Part shown: positions 45,938 to 54,938 of the stretch, piece by piece
Position numbering within the stretch: the first letter of the stretch is position 1
Layout: every line of letters begins with the position of its first letter
Assembly: GCA_963781705.1 (NCBI GenBank)
Contig: CAWAGP010000010.1
Span: forward strand, 744,001-808,000
Direction: 5' to 3'
DNA from: JALYGJ01 sp963781705
GTDB taxonomy: Bacteria; Chloroflexota; Limnocylindria; Limnocylindrales; CSP1-4
Length of the DNA stretch: 64,000 nucleotides
Made by a program: the position numbers and the translations under genes
Notes under the pieces: model-generated
What the model was told of the DNA's origin: nothing
What the model saw: only the letters and a program-made list of their open reading frames with translations
The model's database searches: none

Positions 45938-46633
45938 GTGACAGTCGGTAGCATCCGCCCCGTGGACCTGGTCGACACCGAGCATCGGCAGCCCGGCGTG
46001 GTGGATGCCGTCGTCTACCTCGTGGGGGTCGTGGGCGCGGTCGCGAGCCTGGCCATCATCTTCCTGTCCATGCGTGCGGTCATGGACGTTGGCGGCTTCT
46101 GCGCTGAAGGCGGGCCGTATCAGATCCAGACGCCATGCCCTGACGGTATCGCCTTGCTGCTACCGCTGGCCATCTTCGGCCTGATCGGCTCCGGCGCCGT
46201 GGTCGCCGCCAAGGGCACCACGCTGGGTCCGCCGTACGCCGCGCTGGTCGGCTTGCTGTGGCCCGGCCTGTTCCTGAGCCTGGGTTGGAACTTCCTGCAG
46301 TACGGAGTGTTCGATGCGACCGACGGGGTGGTGTGGGGCTGGCTCATCCCGGGTGTGCTGTTCGTGCTGATGGGTCTCGGGCCGCTCGCCCTGGGTTCAC
46401 CCTTCGGCCACACCGGGCGGATGGGTTCCGCGCGCAACAGCCTGGCCGGCCACGTCGGGCCACGGCCCGGCGATTCGGGCTGGACCATATGGCCCGGCGA
46501 GACACCCGCAACCGCCACGGCGGATCTCGTGTCGCAGCTAGAGCGCCTGGCGCGGCTTCACCAGAGCGGCGCGCTCGACGATCACGAATACCAGCGCGCC
46601 AAACAGGTGCTGCTCGACCGGACCCAGTCGTGA
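45938..46633 (+). CDS. membrane protein with C-terminal SHOCT domain
   Basis: 231 residues, GTG start; TACTAA ends 6 bases before it, a weak leaderless signal. Four membrane helices between about residues 20 and 155, with an extracytoplasmic Cys pair in GGFCAEGG and QTPCPDG. The C-terminal 30 residues (LVSQLERLARLHQSGALDDHEYQRAKQVLL) are a SHOCT oligomerisation motif. Function unknown. Confidence 0.75.
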   Translation: MTVGSIRPVDLVDTEHRQPGVVDAVVYLVGVVGAVASLAIIFLSMRAVMDVGGFCAEGGPYQIQTPCPDGIALLLPLAIFGLIGSGAVVAAKGTTLGPPYAALVGLLWPGLFLSLGWNFLQYGVFDATDGVVWGWLIPGVLFVLMGLGPLALGSPFGHTGRMGSARNSLAGHVGPRPGDSGWTIWPGETPATATADLVSQLERLARLHQSGALDDHEYQRAKQVLLDRTQS

Positions 46634-46746
46634 GCTTTCTCCGGACGCCGGGCGGGAGGATGTCGGTGCTCATGGCCGGGTTGATCGTGGCGGCCGTCGT
46701 CGTCGGCGTAGCCGCCGGAGTCTGGATCTTCGTCGCGCTGACCTAG
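46630..46746 (+). CDS. very small membrane protein (38 aa)
   Basis: GTG overlaps the preceding stop (GTGA). Ten polar residues precede a single hydrophobic helix, VLMAGLIVAAVVVGVAAGVW. The overlap with a real gene and the clean membrane segment support it; the short length keeps confidence down. Confidence 0.5.
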   Translation: MSFLRTPGGRMSVLMAGLIVAAVVVGVAAGVWIFVALT

Positions 46747-46887
46747 CCGGCCTGCAGGCGGCCGGCCGTCCCACTCGTCCTCGATCGCGACGCCGCGCTC
46801 ACAGGCGCATGTCCGCACGCGGCTACGAGCGCCCGCCCGCGTAGGCGGCAACGCCAGCCAAGCGGTGACCAGTGTGCCGATTGGGGC

Positions 46888-46915
46888 TTGACGTGGCGGC
46901 ACAGCCCACTATCAT
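46888..46915 (+). promoter_or_regulatory. sigma-70-type promoter of the dcw cluster
   Basis: TTGACG (46888-46893), a 16-base spacer and TATCAT (46910-46915). Start predicted near 46922, at the first MraZ box, with a leader of about 134 bases before mraZ. The rest of the 309-base gap from 46747 holds no gene. Confidence 0.65.
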
Positions 46916-46920
46916 GCGGC

Positions 46921-46960
46921 GAAGTGGTCCAAAGTGGATCAAAGTGGGGAGACAGGGTGG
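46921..46960 (+). promoter_or_regulatory. MraZ operator (AAGTGG direct repeats)
   Basis: AAGTGG occurs at 46922, 46932 and 46942, exactly 10 bases apart, with a related GGGTGG at 46955. MraZ is known to bind such short G-rich direct repeats with about one-turn spacing upstream of its own gene and repress the dcw cluster. Confidence 0.7.
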
Positions 46961-47055
46961 AAGTCGCTCGATCACCCGGGGGCAAAGATCGCCGTGGGTG
47001 GTGAGGACGACTGCTTACTCCGAGTCCAGGGCAGTGGCCGGTCAGAGGTAATCGC

Positions 47056-47484
47056 GTGTTCACCGGTGAGTACCGTCACACGATCGACTCGAAGGGGCGC
47101 GTAGCCGTGCCCGCGCGGTTCCGCGCCGAGCTCGACGCCGGTGCCCACGTCAGCCGCTGGATCGACAACTGCCTGGCCATATTTCCCGATGCCGAGTGGC
47201 AGAAGCTGGCCGGCGGCGTTTCCGGGTTGCGGTTTGCCGACGCCAGCGCCCGCGCGTTCTCGCGCTTCGTCTTCTCCGGTGCCTATGAGGTCGAACTCGA
47301 CAAGCAGGGCCGGCTGGTGCTGCCGGGCGCGTTGCGCGAATTCGCCGGTCTGGGGTCGGAGGTCGTCGTAGCCGGGGCAGGCGAGCACGTCGAGCTCTGG
47401 CCGCCCGAGCGCTGGGCGGAGTACAGCGCTGACCTGGCCAACCCCGAGACGTTCGCCGCGCGCATCGGCGACCTGGGCATATAG
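47056..47484 (+). CDS. mraZ: MraZ, transcriptional regulator of the dcw cluster
   Basis: 142 residues, GTG start. Two AbrB-like SpoVT domains: FTGEYRHTIDSKGRVAVPARFR and FSGAYEVELDKQGRLVLPGALREFAGL. First gene of the cluster; should autoregulate through the AAGTGG boxes in its promoter. Confidence 0.95.
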   Translation: MFTGEYRHTIDSKGRVAVPARFRAELDAGAHVSRWIDNCLAIFPDAEWQKLAGGVSGLRFADASARAFSRFVFSGAYEVELDKQGRLVLPGALREFAGLGSEVVVAGAGEHVELWPPERWAEYSADLANPETFAARIGDLGI

Positions 47485-47495
47485 GGCCCCACTAG

Positions 47496-48485
47496 ATGAG
47501 CCTTCAGGGTTCGCAGGAGCCACAGCCGACGGCAGTTGACGTGGAGGAAGGGCACCTGCCGGTGATGGTGGAAGAGGTGTTGGAATCCCTTTCACCCACT
47601 CCCGGCAGTCTCCAGATAGATGCAACCGTCGGCGGTGGTGGGCACGCCTTGCGGATCCTGAAGGCCAACCAACCTGATGGCCGCCTGCTCGGTCTCGACG
47701 CCGATCAGGCGGCCATCGCCAGATCGCGCACCCGGCTGGCCGGCTTCGGCGATCGCGTGACGCTCCGCCAGGCCAATTTCGAGGAGCTCGGCCCGGTGGC
47801 CGGCGCGACAGGCTTCAGACCCGCCGACGGGGTGCTGTTCGACCTCGGCCTCAGCTCGTACCAGCTAGCCGACGAGACGCGCTCGTTCAGTTTCCGATCC
47901 GAAGGCGCCCTCGATATGCGCTTCGACACAAGCCGGGGCGTGCCCGCCAGTTCGCTGGTGAATGAACTCGACGAGGACCAGCTGGCCGACATCTTTCGGC
48001 GCTACGGCGAGGAGCCGCAGGCACGCCGGATCGCCCGTGCGATCGTGGTCCGGCGCGGCCGACAACAGATCATGACCGGCAGACAGCTCGCTGATGTGGT
48101 GGCCGCCGTCGCTCCCGTTCCTCCTCGCGGTCGACGGCGCGTCCACCCTGCCACGCGCGTGTTCCAGGCGCTGCGCATCGCGGTCAACCGTGAGCTCGAG
48201 ACGTTGCCGGTGGCCCTCGCCGCGGCGGTCGACGTGCTGCGCGGCGACGGCCGGCTGGCGGTCATCAGCTACCACTCGCTGGAGGACCGCATCGTCAAGC
48301 GCTTCATCGCCGCGGAACGCAAGGGCTGCATCTGTCCACCGCAGGCGCCGGTGTGCGTGTGCGGGCGTTCGCCGCGTCTCGCACCCGTGGGGATCCAGCC
48401 ACGCCGCCCACAGCCGCAGGAAGTGGCGCGTAACCCGCGCTCGCGCAGCGCGCTGCTGCGCGCTGCGCGACGGCTGGCGGCGTAG
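47496..48485 (+). CDS. rsmH: RsmH (MraW), 16S rRNA m4C1402 methyltransferase
   Basis: 329 residues. HLPVMVEEVLESL, the SAM motif DATVGGGGHA, GLDADQAAI, FDLGLSSYQLADETRSFSF, LDMRFD, ATRVFQALRIAVNRELE and SYHSLEDRIVK are all diagnostic. Second gene of the dcw cluster, 11 bases after mraZ. Confidence 0.95.
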   Translation: MSLQGSQEPQPTAVDVEEGHLPVMVEEVLESLSPTPGSLQIDATVGGGGHALRILKANQPDGRLLGLDADQAAIARSRTRLAGFGDRVTLRQANFEELGPVAGATGFRPADGVLFDLGLSSYQLADETRSFSFRSEGALDMRFDTSRGVPASSLVNELDEDQLADIFRRYGEEPQARRIARAIVVRRGRQQIMTGRQLADVVAAVAPVPPRGRRRVHPATRVFQALRIAVNRELETLPVALAAAVDVLRGDGRLAVISYHSLEDRIVKRFIAAERKGCICPPQAPVCVCGRSPRLAPVGIQPRRPQPQEVARNPRSRSALLRAARRLAA

Positions 48486-48516
48486 GGCAGCGGCGAGCAG
48501 AGGAGGGCGGCGCGGG

Positions 48517-48708
48517 ATGGGCCACCGGCACCAGGGCCAGCGGCGGCGCAACTATGGCCGCCGACAGCATGAGCTGCGCGAGCGCCGGCCCGACTCAGCC
48601 GGCCGAGGCGAATGGCCGGTCAATGAAAACACCCTCGAATGGGGCTTGATCAATCTCGACGCTGAAGATCGACATTTGGATGGTCGGCTGGGCGGCCAAA
48701 CCAGATGA
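48517..48708 (+). CDS. small basic protein between rsmH and ftsL-like gene (63 aa)
   Basis: ATG at 48517 with AGGAGG about 12 bases upstream; the stop overlaps the next gene (ATGA), which argues for translation. The first 30 residues are Arg/Gln/His-rich and the rest acidic (VNENTLEWGLINLDAEDRHLDG). No membrane segment and no known family. It may be a lineage-specific division protein. Confidence 0.55.
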   Translation: MGHRHQGQRRRNYGRRQHELRERRPDSAGRGEWPVNENTLEWGLINLDAEDRHLDGRLGGQTR

Positions 48709-49160
48709 CGGTCCTTGGCGGCGCGCGCCCGCTACCAGGCGCGGTACGGTTTCCCGAATCCGCCCGACGGGCGGCCGGGCGACCGGCGGGCGCGCGCCCT
48801 TCCCCTCCTGTGCGCCCAGGGGCGGTGCCGGCCGGTCGCGTCGGCGTCGGCGCCGTCCCGCGCCGGCGCCTGTCCAGCCCGTCACGCGCCGGGAACCGGC
48901 GCAACCCGGTGGCAATCCTGATGGCGGTCGTTCTGGTCGTATTTCTGGTCAGCCTCGTCTACCTCGCGCAGGCGGTTCAGCTGGCAGCCACCAACCTCTC
49001 GATAGACCAGCTCGTCAGCCAGCGCGACGATCTGCATCGCCAGGTACAGAACCTCGAAACCAACGTGCTGACGTGGGGCGCGGAGGCGAATGTGCTCGCC
49101 CAGGCCCAGCGGTCGGGCCTAGACCAACTGGGCCCAGGGGTCCGGTTGCCGGCGCGCTGA
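48705..49160 (+). CDS. FtsL/DivIC-like septal protein
   Basis: 151 residues. A Pro/Arg-rich cytoplasmic lead of about 65 residues, one membrane helix (AILMAVVLVVFLVSLVYLAQAV) and a short extracytoplasmic coiled coil (LSIDQLVSQRDDLHRQVQNLETNVLTWGAEA). Topology and position between rsmH and the PBP gene are those of FtsL. Sequence similarity in this family is always weak. Confidence 0.75.
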   Translation: MTVLGGARPLPGAVRFPESARRAAGRPAGARPSPPVRPGAVPAGRVGVGAVPRRRLSSPSRAGNRRNPVAILMAVVLVVFLVSLVYLAQAVQLAATNLSIDQLVSQRDDLHRQVQNLETNVLTWGAEANVLAQAQRSGLDQLGPGVRLPAR

Positions 49161-49163
49161 CCG

Positions 49164-50966
49164 ATGCTCGGTCGGACGGATGGCCGGCTGCGGCTGCTGG
49201 CGCTGCTGTGCGCCCTGGTGCTGGTCGCGTCGGCGCTCGTGCTGCGACTTGCATACTGGCAAATCGGCCAGGCCGCCGAGCTGCAGCAGCGAGCCGATGC
49301 CGAACTAGCCACCTCGACCGAGGCCCAGGTCCAGCGCGGCGACATCTTGGACCGCAACGGCAACATCCTCGCCACCACCGCCTACCGTGACCTGCTGGCC
49401 GCCTACCCGGACATGCTCGCCGAGGGTGACCGCGCTCCCGTCGCGCGGCGAGTGGCGCAGATCCTCGGCTTCTCGCAGCAGCAGACCGACAGCCTCGTCG
49501 CCAGTTTCACCGCCCCGGAACCGCCTCCTTACCTGGTCGTCGCCCACCAGCTGACCGAAGATCAGAGCCAACTCATTCGCGCCGGACTCGAGGCCGGACT
49601 CGAAAACGATGGGCTGAGCGAGCTGGGCCTGCAACCTGAGCCGGTGCGTGTCTATCCCGACCCCGGCGGAGCCCCCGACACGACGCTGGCCAGTCAACTG
49701 CTCGGGTTCGTGACCAACGACGGCCAGGGTCGTTATGGCGTCGAGGAGGCCAGCCAGGCGCTGCTCGCCGGCGCGCCGCCGCTGACCGCCGATGCCTCGG
49801 CCAATCCGCCGCTGCCGCAGACTGGCGGCAATGTCGAGCTGACCATCGACTCCGGCCTGCAGCTGCGCTTGGAGAAGGAACTCTACGCAGCATGGGTGGC
49901 GGACCGTGCGCCGCGGGTGACCGGTCTGGTCATGGATCCGTACACCGGCGCGATCCTGGCCTACGGTTCCGTGCCCGGCTACGACGAGAACAGCTACGCC
50001 AGCGTTGCGCAGTCCGACCCGACGCTCTTCGATGACCCGATCATCGGCGAGGTCTACGAGCCGGGCTCGGTGATGAAGATGTTCACTTCTGCCGCGGCGC
50101 TCGAAGAAGGCGTGGTCAACATGTACACGCCCGTGCTCGACAGCCAGGCGCTGCACATCGGGCCCGATACGGTGCACGACGGCGACCTGCACGGCATGGG
50201 CTGGATTTCATTCCAGGACGTAATTGCGCACTCGCGCAACGTGGCCACCGGTCGCGTGGCGATGATGCTCGGCCCGACCACCGCCACGGCATCCGAGGTG
50301 CTCTACCAGATGTGGCAGCGCTTTGGCATCGGCGTGCCGACCGGGATCGAGCTGGGTGGCGAGCTGTCCGGGCTCGTGACCGATCCGTCGGTCACGCCGT
50401 GGCAGACGATCGACCTGGTCAACCACGCCTTCGGCCAGGGCGTGGCGATCACGCCGCTGCAACTGGCGACGGCGTATGCCGCGATGGTCAACGGCGGCTA
50501 CCTGCCCCAGCCGCATGTCTACGCCTCGCTCGACGGCCAGCCGGAAGCAGTTGCCGCCGCGCACCAGGTCATCAGCAACGATCTATCGGATCAGTTGCGC
50601 CAGCTGATGATCCATGTCGTCGATGCCGGTCCGGGCTACGCTCCGCAGACGAAGATCGACGGCTACGTGGTGGGCGGCAAGACGGGCACCGCCCAGATCT
50701 GGGATACGGCCTCGGGCGAATGGCTACCCGACACCTACAACCACACCTTCGTGGGCTTCATCGGCAACCCGGATCCGCAGGCGATCATCCTGGTGCGCAT
50801 TCACGACACCGAGCCGCACGTCAAGGTCAGCTGGGGCATGACGCTGCAGGAGACCTCCAACGAGCTTTTCCGTCATGTCGGGCTGGATACCATCGCCGCG
50901 CTCGACATTCCGGCCCTGCCCGGCTACGTACAGCCGACTTCCAGCGACCAGCCGAGCGTGCAATAG
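49164..50966 (+). CDS. ftsI: class B penicillin-binding protein (FtsI/PBP2-like transpeptidase)
   Basis: 600 residues. N-terminal membrane anchor (about 11-30), dimerisation domain starting RGDILDRNGNILA, transpeptidase motifs EPGSVMKMF (SxxK), HSRNV (SxN) and GGKTGTAQI (KTG). No PASTA domains. Cross-links septal peptidoglycan together with FtsW encoded downstream. Starts 4 bases after the ftsL-like gene. Confidence 0.92.
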   Translation: MLGRTDGRLRLLALLCALVLVASALVLRLAYWQIGQAAELQQRADAELATSTEAQVQRGDILDRNGNILATTAYRDLLAAYPDMLAEGDRAPVARRVAQILGFSQQQTDSLVASFTAPEPPPYLVVAHQLTEDQSQLIRAGLEAGLENDGLSELGLQPEPVRVYPDPGGAPDTTLASQLLGFVTNDGQGRYGVEEASQALLAGAPPLTADASANPPLPQTGGNVELTIDSGLQLRLEKELYAAWVADRAPRVTGLVMDPYTGAILAYGSVPGYDENSYASVAQSDPTLFDDPIIGEVYEPGSVMKMFTSAAALEEGVVNMYTPVLDSQALHIGPDTVHDGDLHGMGWISFQDVIAHSRNVATGRVAMMLGPTTATASEVLYQMWQRFGIGVPTGIELGGELSGLVTDPSVTPWQTIDLVNHAFGQGVAITPLQLATAYAAMVNGGYLPQPHVYASLDGQPEAVAAAHQVISNDLSDQLRQLMIHVVDAGPGYAPQTKIDGYVVGGKTGTAQIWDTASGEWLPDTYNHTFVGFIGNPDPQAIILVRIHDTEPHVKVSWGMTLQETSNELFRHVGLDTIAALDIPALPGYVQPTSSDQPSVQ

Positions 50967-50974
50967 GCCGGCCG

Positions 50975-52444
50975 ATGCGAGAATGGCCAGCCTTGATTGA
51001 GCGCAGCCCAGATCCCGACGGCGGCTTCGAGTTGGACGAGTTTGCCGACGCGGTGGCAGGCGAGGTCATCCAGTCGGGCAGCGCGGCCATCCACGGCGGC
51101 GCGGTCGATTCACGCCGGGTCGAACCCGGGAACGCCTTCTTCGCGTTGCCCGGCGAGCACGCCGACGGTCACCGCTTCCTGGCTGACGCTGCGCACCGCG
51201 GAGCCGCCGCGCTGGTCGTCAGCAGCCGTCCGGCCGGCGCCGATATGGAAGCACTTGCCGCCGCCGGCCCGTCGCCGGCAATCGTCCTTGTCAACGACGG
51301 CGGCGCGGCGCTGCGCCGAGCGGCGGCGGCATGGCGCGCCCGCTTCAGCCCGCTCGTCGTAGGTATCACCGGGTCGCTGGCCAAGACGTCGACCAAGGAG
51401 CAGACGGCGGAGGTGCTGGCGGAACGCTGGACGGTGCTGCGCAACGCGGGCAACGAGAACAACGAGATCGGCCTGCCGCTGACCTTGCTGAACCTGGGCC
51501 CGCAGCACGAGGCCGCGGTTCTCGAGATGGGCATGTACACGCCTGGCGACATTGCCGAGCTGGCGGCCATCGCGCGACCGTCGATCGGCGTGGTGACCGC
51601 GGTGCGCAACACGCACCTCTCGCGCGCCGGCTCGCTCGAAGCGATCGAGCGCGGCAAGCGTGAACTGGTCGAGGCGTTGCCCGCCGGCGGCACGGCCGTG
51701 CTCAACGCGGACGATGAGCGCGTCGGACGCATGGCCGCTCGAGCGCCTGCCGGTGTGGCAGTCTTGACTTACGGCTTTGACCGGTCCGCCGATGTCCGTG
51801 CCATCGACGTCCGGTCGGGGGGCGAGAGCGGTATGCGCTTCACGCTGGTCACGTCGGCCGGCCGCCGCGAAGCCGCGATTCGCGGGCTCGGCCGGCACAG
51901 CGTGCACAACGCCCTGGCGGCGGCCGCAGTGGCCATCGCCGCCGGTCTCAGCGTGCCGCTCATCGTGCGCGGCCTCGCCCGGCCATGGGGTGCGCCGCAC
52001 AGAACGGCGCTGGTCGATGCCGGCGGCTGGCGCCTGCTCGACGACAGCTACAACGCCGCGCCTGACTCGATGCTCGCCGCGCTCGATACGCTGGCCAGTC
52101 TGCCCGGCCGCCACGTCGCAGTGCTGGGCGAGATGCTCGAGCTGGGCGACGCCAGCGCGGAGGCGCACGAGCGGGTGGGCCGGTACGCCGCCCAGACCGC
52201 CGACGTGCTGCTGGGGATCGGGGCGGAAGCCGATGTCTATGCCGCAGCCGCGCGCCAGGCGGGCATGGCCGCCGACGTCGTGCTGGCCGTGGGTGATCGT
52301 GGCGCGGCGCTCGACCTGTTGCGCGAGGTTATCCAGGCCGGCGATGTGGTGCTGGTCAAGGCGTCGCGCGGCGCGGAGCTCGACCTACTGGTGGACGACC
52401 TGCTCGTCGACGACCTGCTGAGCACCGGCGGACCGGCGCGATGA
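50975..52444 (+). CDS. murF: MurF, UDP-MurNAc-tripeptide D-Ala-D-Ala ligase
   Basis: 489 residues. DSRRVEPGNAFFALPGEHADGH is the N-terminal UDP-binding signature; NENNEIGLPLTLL, EMGMYTPGDI, NADDERV and LDDSYNAAPDSMLAAL follow. The P-loop reads GITGSLAKTSTKE; most Mur ligases have GKT, here AKT. Adds D-Ala-D-Ala made by the Ddl encoded further on. Confidence 0.92.
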   Translation: MREWPALIERSPDPDGGFELDEFADAVAGEVIQSGSAAIHGGAVDSRRVEPGNAFFALPGEHADGHRFLADAAHRGAAALVVSSRPAGADMEALAAAGPSPAIVLVNDGGAALRRAAAAWRARFSPLVVGITGSLAKTSTKEQTAEVLAERWTVLRNAGNENNEIGLPLTLLNLGPQHEAAVLEMGMYTPGDIAELAAIARPSIGVVTAVRNTHLSRAGSLEAIERGKRELVEALPAGGTAVLNADDERVGRMAARAPAGVAVLTYGFDRSADVRAIDVRSGGESGMRFTLVTSAGRREAAIRGLGRHSVHNALAAAAVAIAAGLSVPLIVRGLARPWGAPHRTALVDAGGWRLLDDSYNAAPDSMLAALDTLASLPGRHVAVLGEMLELGDASAEAHERVGRYAAQTADVLLGIGAEADVYAAAARQAGMAADVVLAVGDRGAALDLLREVIQAGDVVLVKASRGAELDLLVDDLLVDDLLSTGGPAR

Positions 52445-53433
52445 ACGTCGCCGCCTCGCTCGTCCAGGCCATCCTGCTCACCTTCGCCCTGGTCGTGATC
52501 CTGATGCCGCCGTTCATCCTGCTGCTGCGTCGGCTGGGCTTCGGCAAGCGCATCCGCGTCGAAGGCCCGGACTCACACCTGGTCAAGGAGGGCACGCCGT
52601 CGATGGGCGGCGTGCTGATGATCGTGGTCGTGGCGGTGTCGGCGCTGCTCTTCCATGTCGTGGGTCACGACGAGTTCCTTGGTCCGCAGACGATCGCGCC
52701 GATCCTGACGCTGCTCGTGGTGGGCTTCCTGGGCACCGCTGACGACTACCTCAACGCGACGACTGGTGAGGGCATTCGCATCCGGCAGAAGCTGCTCTGG
52801 CAGGTGGTCGTGTCGGGCGCCATCGCCTTCCAGATCCAGCGCACGTACGACGTCCAGGCGCTGACCGTGCCGTTCATCGGCGACGTCTTGATCCAGCCGT
52901 GGGTGTACATCCTTTTCGCCGCCCTCGCCATCGTGGCCACGACCAACGGCGTTAACTTCACCGATGGCCTCGACGGCCTGGCCGGCGGCACGCTCATCTT
53001 TGCCTTCGTGGCGTACCTGATCATCGCCCTGCTCGGTGGGCAGCAGAACCTCGCCGTCCTGTGTGCGCTGCTGATCGGCGCCCTGCTCGGCTTCCTGTGG
53101 TTCAACGTCCACCCGGCGCAGGTGTTCATGGGGGACTCGGGCTCGCTGGCCATGGGCGCGACCCTGGCCGTGATCGGGCTGATCACCGGCCAGATCCTGC
53201 TGCTGCCGCTGGTCGGCATCATCTTCGTGCTCGAGGCCGGCTCGGACATCCTCCAGATCGCCAGCTTCAAGCTGACCGGCCGGCGCATCTTCCGCATGGC
53301 GCCGTTGCACCACCACTTCGAACTGGCCGGCTGGGACGAAGAAAAGATCACCATGCGTTTCTGGATAGTCGGCGTGCTGGCAGCGATGCTCGGCGTGACC
53401 TTCTTCTTCTCGACGTTCGTGCCGGCGACGTGA
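52441..53433 (+). CDS. mraY: MraY, phospho-MurNAc-pentapeptide transferase
   Basis: 330 residues, about ten membrane helices; ATG overlaps the murF stop. Catalytic Asp motif TADDYLNA, NFTDGLDGLAGG, FMGDSGSLAMG and MAPLHHHFELAGW. Makes lipid I from UDP-MurNAc-pentapeptide and undecaprenyl phosphate. Confidence 0.96.
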   Translation: MNVAASLVQAILLTFALVVILMPPFILLLRRLGFGKRIRVEGPDSHLVKEGTPSMGGVLMIVVVAVSALLFHVVGHDEFLGPQTIAPILTLLVVGFLGTADDYLNATTGEGIRIRQKLLWQVVVSGAIAFQIQRTYDVQALTVPFIGDVLIQPWVYILFAALAIVATTNGVNFTDGLDGLAGGTLIFAFVAYLIIALLGGQQNLAVLCALLIGALLGFLWFNVHPAQVFMGDSGSLAMGATLAVIGLITGQILLLPLVGIIFVLEAGSDILQIASFKLTGRRIFRMAPLHHHFELAGWDEEKITMRFWIVGVLAAMLGVTFFFSTFVPAT

Positions 53434-54938
53434 GCGGCGTGGCGGAGCACCCCACGCCGATCGCGCTGGACGGCCTCGATCTCGACGCCTTCGCCGGCCA
53501 TCCGGTGGCGGTCCTTGGCCTGGCGCGCAGTGGCGTGGCGTTGTGCCGCTTCCTGGTCGATCGCGGCGCCGTCGTGACCGGGTACGACGCTCGCACGGCC
53601 GACCAACTGGCCGATCAGATCGACTCGCTCGACGGGCGGCCGGTGCGCCTGCTGCTCGGCCCGAACGTCGACCCCGCCGCGGCGCTGTCCGGCCAGGCGC
53701 TGGTGTGCACCTCACCGTCCATCAACAGCCGCTACCCGACGACCGAGCCACGGCTGCGCGCCGCGCTGGTCGAACTCGAGGCGCGGGCGCGCGTGCCCGT
53801 GGTCAGCGAGGTCGACCTCTTCCTGCGCCTATGTCCGTCACTGACGGTGGGCGTGACCGGCACCAAGGGCAAGACGACGACCAGCTCGCTGGTGGCCGCG
53901 GTCCTTGGGGCGGCAGGCGCTCCGGTCGTGCTGGGCGGGAACATCGGTACGCCCCTGATCGAGCGACTTCCGGAATTGACGGCCCAGCACCGGGTCGTGC
54001 TCGAGCTGTCCGAATTGCAGTTGCCGACCCTCTGGCGCGGCACTCTGGTCGCGGTGTACACGCATGTCACCAGCGATCACCTGGACCGCCACGGCACCCT
54101 CGACGCCTATCGCGCGGTTAAGCGCCGGCTGGCCGAGTTGCTGCCCGCCGACGGGCGGCTGGTGCTCAATGCCGAGGATCCGGTCAGCCGTGCCTTCGCC
54201 GAGCACAGCGCGGCCCCGGCGGTGCGGTACACGCGGCGCGCCCCCGCGCCGGGCGGTGTGGGCGTGCGCGACGGTTGGGTGGTGAGCGACGGCGTCGAGC
54301 GGCTTGCCGCCGCCGGCGGTGGCACCGCCATGACCGGGCCGTCCGGCCGCGTGCTGCCGCTGGAGGACATCGCGCTGCCCGGCGCGCATAACGTCAGCAA
54401 CGTCCTTGCCGCGGTCGCAGCCGGGCTGCTCTTCGGTGTCGCGCCCGACGCCATGCGGGCGGCCGTTGCCGACTTTCGCGGCGTCGAGCATCGCCTCGAG
54501 CTGGTGACGACCATCGATGGCGTCACCTTCGTCAACGATTCGCAGGGCACTCAGCCGGACGCGGTCATCGCCGCGCTGCGCAGCTTCGAGCAGCCGCTCG
54601 TGCTCATCGCCGGCGGCCAGGGCAAGAACCTCGACCTGACCGAGTTGGCGACCGAAGTCGCTGAGCGGGCGACGGCGGTCGTGCTGCTGGGCGCCACGGC
54701 CGACGAGTTCGAGCGGCTCTTCCGGACGGCCGGCGCGGGCCTCATCCAGCGCGCCTCATCGATGCCGGACGCGGTCCGTCAGGCCGACGCGCTGGCGCGT
54801 CAGCTGGCCGGCTCCGGCGATCGTGCCACGGTGCTGCTCAGTCCCGCTGCGACCAGCTTCGACATGTTCGTCGACTATGCCGATCGGGGCCGGGCGTTCA
54901 AGGCGGCCGTGGCCGCGTTGGCGGGCATAGGACGATGA
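53430..54938 (+). CDS. murD: MurD, UDP-MurNAc-L-Ala D-Glu ligase
   Basis: 502 residues from GTG 53430, overlapping the mraY stop (GTGA). VAVLGLARSGVAL, ATP site GVTGTKGKTTTSSL, LGGNIGTPL, LELSELQLPTL, NVSNVLAAVAAGL and FVNDSQGTQPDAV identify MurD. Adds D-Glu, the residue later amidated by MurT-GatD. Confidence 0.93.
   Translation: MSGVAEHPTPIALDGLDLDAFAGHPVAVLGLARSGVALCRFLVDRGAVVTGYDARTADQLADQIDSLDGRPVRLLLGPNVDPAAALSGQALVCTSPSINSRYPTTEPRLRAALVELEARARVPVVSEVDLFLRLCPSLTVGVTGTKGKTTTSSLVAAVLGAAGAPVVLGGNIGTPLIERLPELTAQHRVVLELSELQLPTLWRGTLVAVYTHVTSDHLDRHGTLDAYRAVKRRLAELLPADGRLVLNAEDPVSRAFAEHSAAPAVRYTRRAPAPGGVGVRDGWVVSDGVERLAAAGGGTAMTGPSGRVLPLEDIALPGAHNVSNVLAAVAAGLLFGVAPDAMRAAVADFRGVEHRLELVTTIDGVTFVNDSQGTQPDAVIAALRSFEQPLVLIAGGQGKNLDLTELATEVAERATAVVLLGATADEFERLFRTAGAGLIQRASSMPDAVRQADALARQLAGSGDRATVLLSPAATSFDMFVDYADRGRAFKAAVAALAGIGR

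Noticed and set aside
52573..53715. 380-codon minus-strand frame with His/Asp/Arg-rich sequence
   Set aside because: Shadow of mraY and murD; composition is low-complexity.
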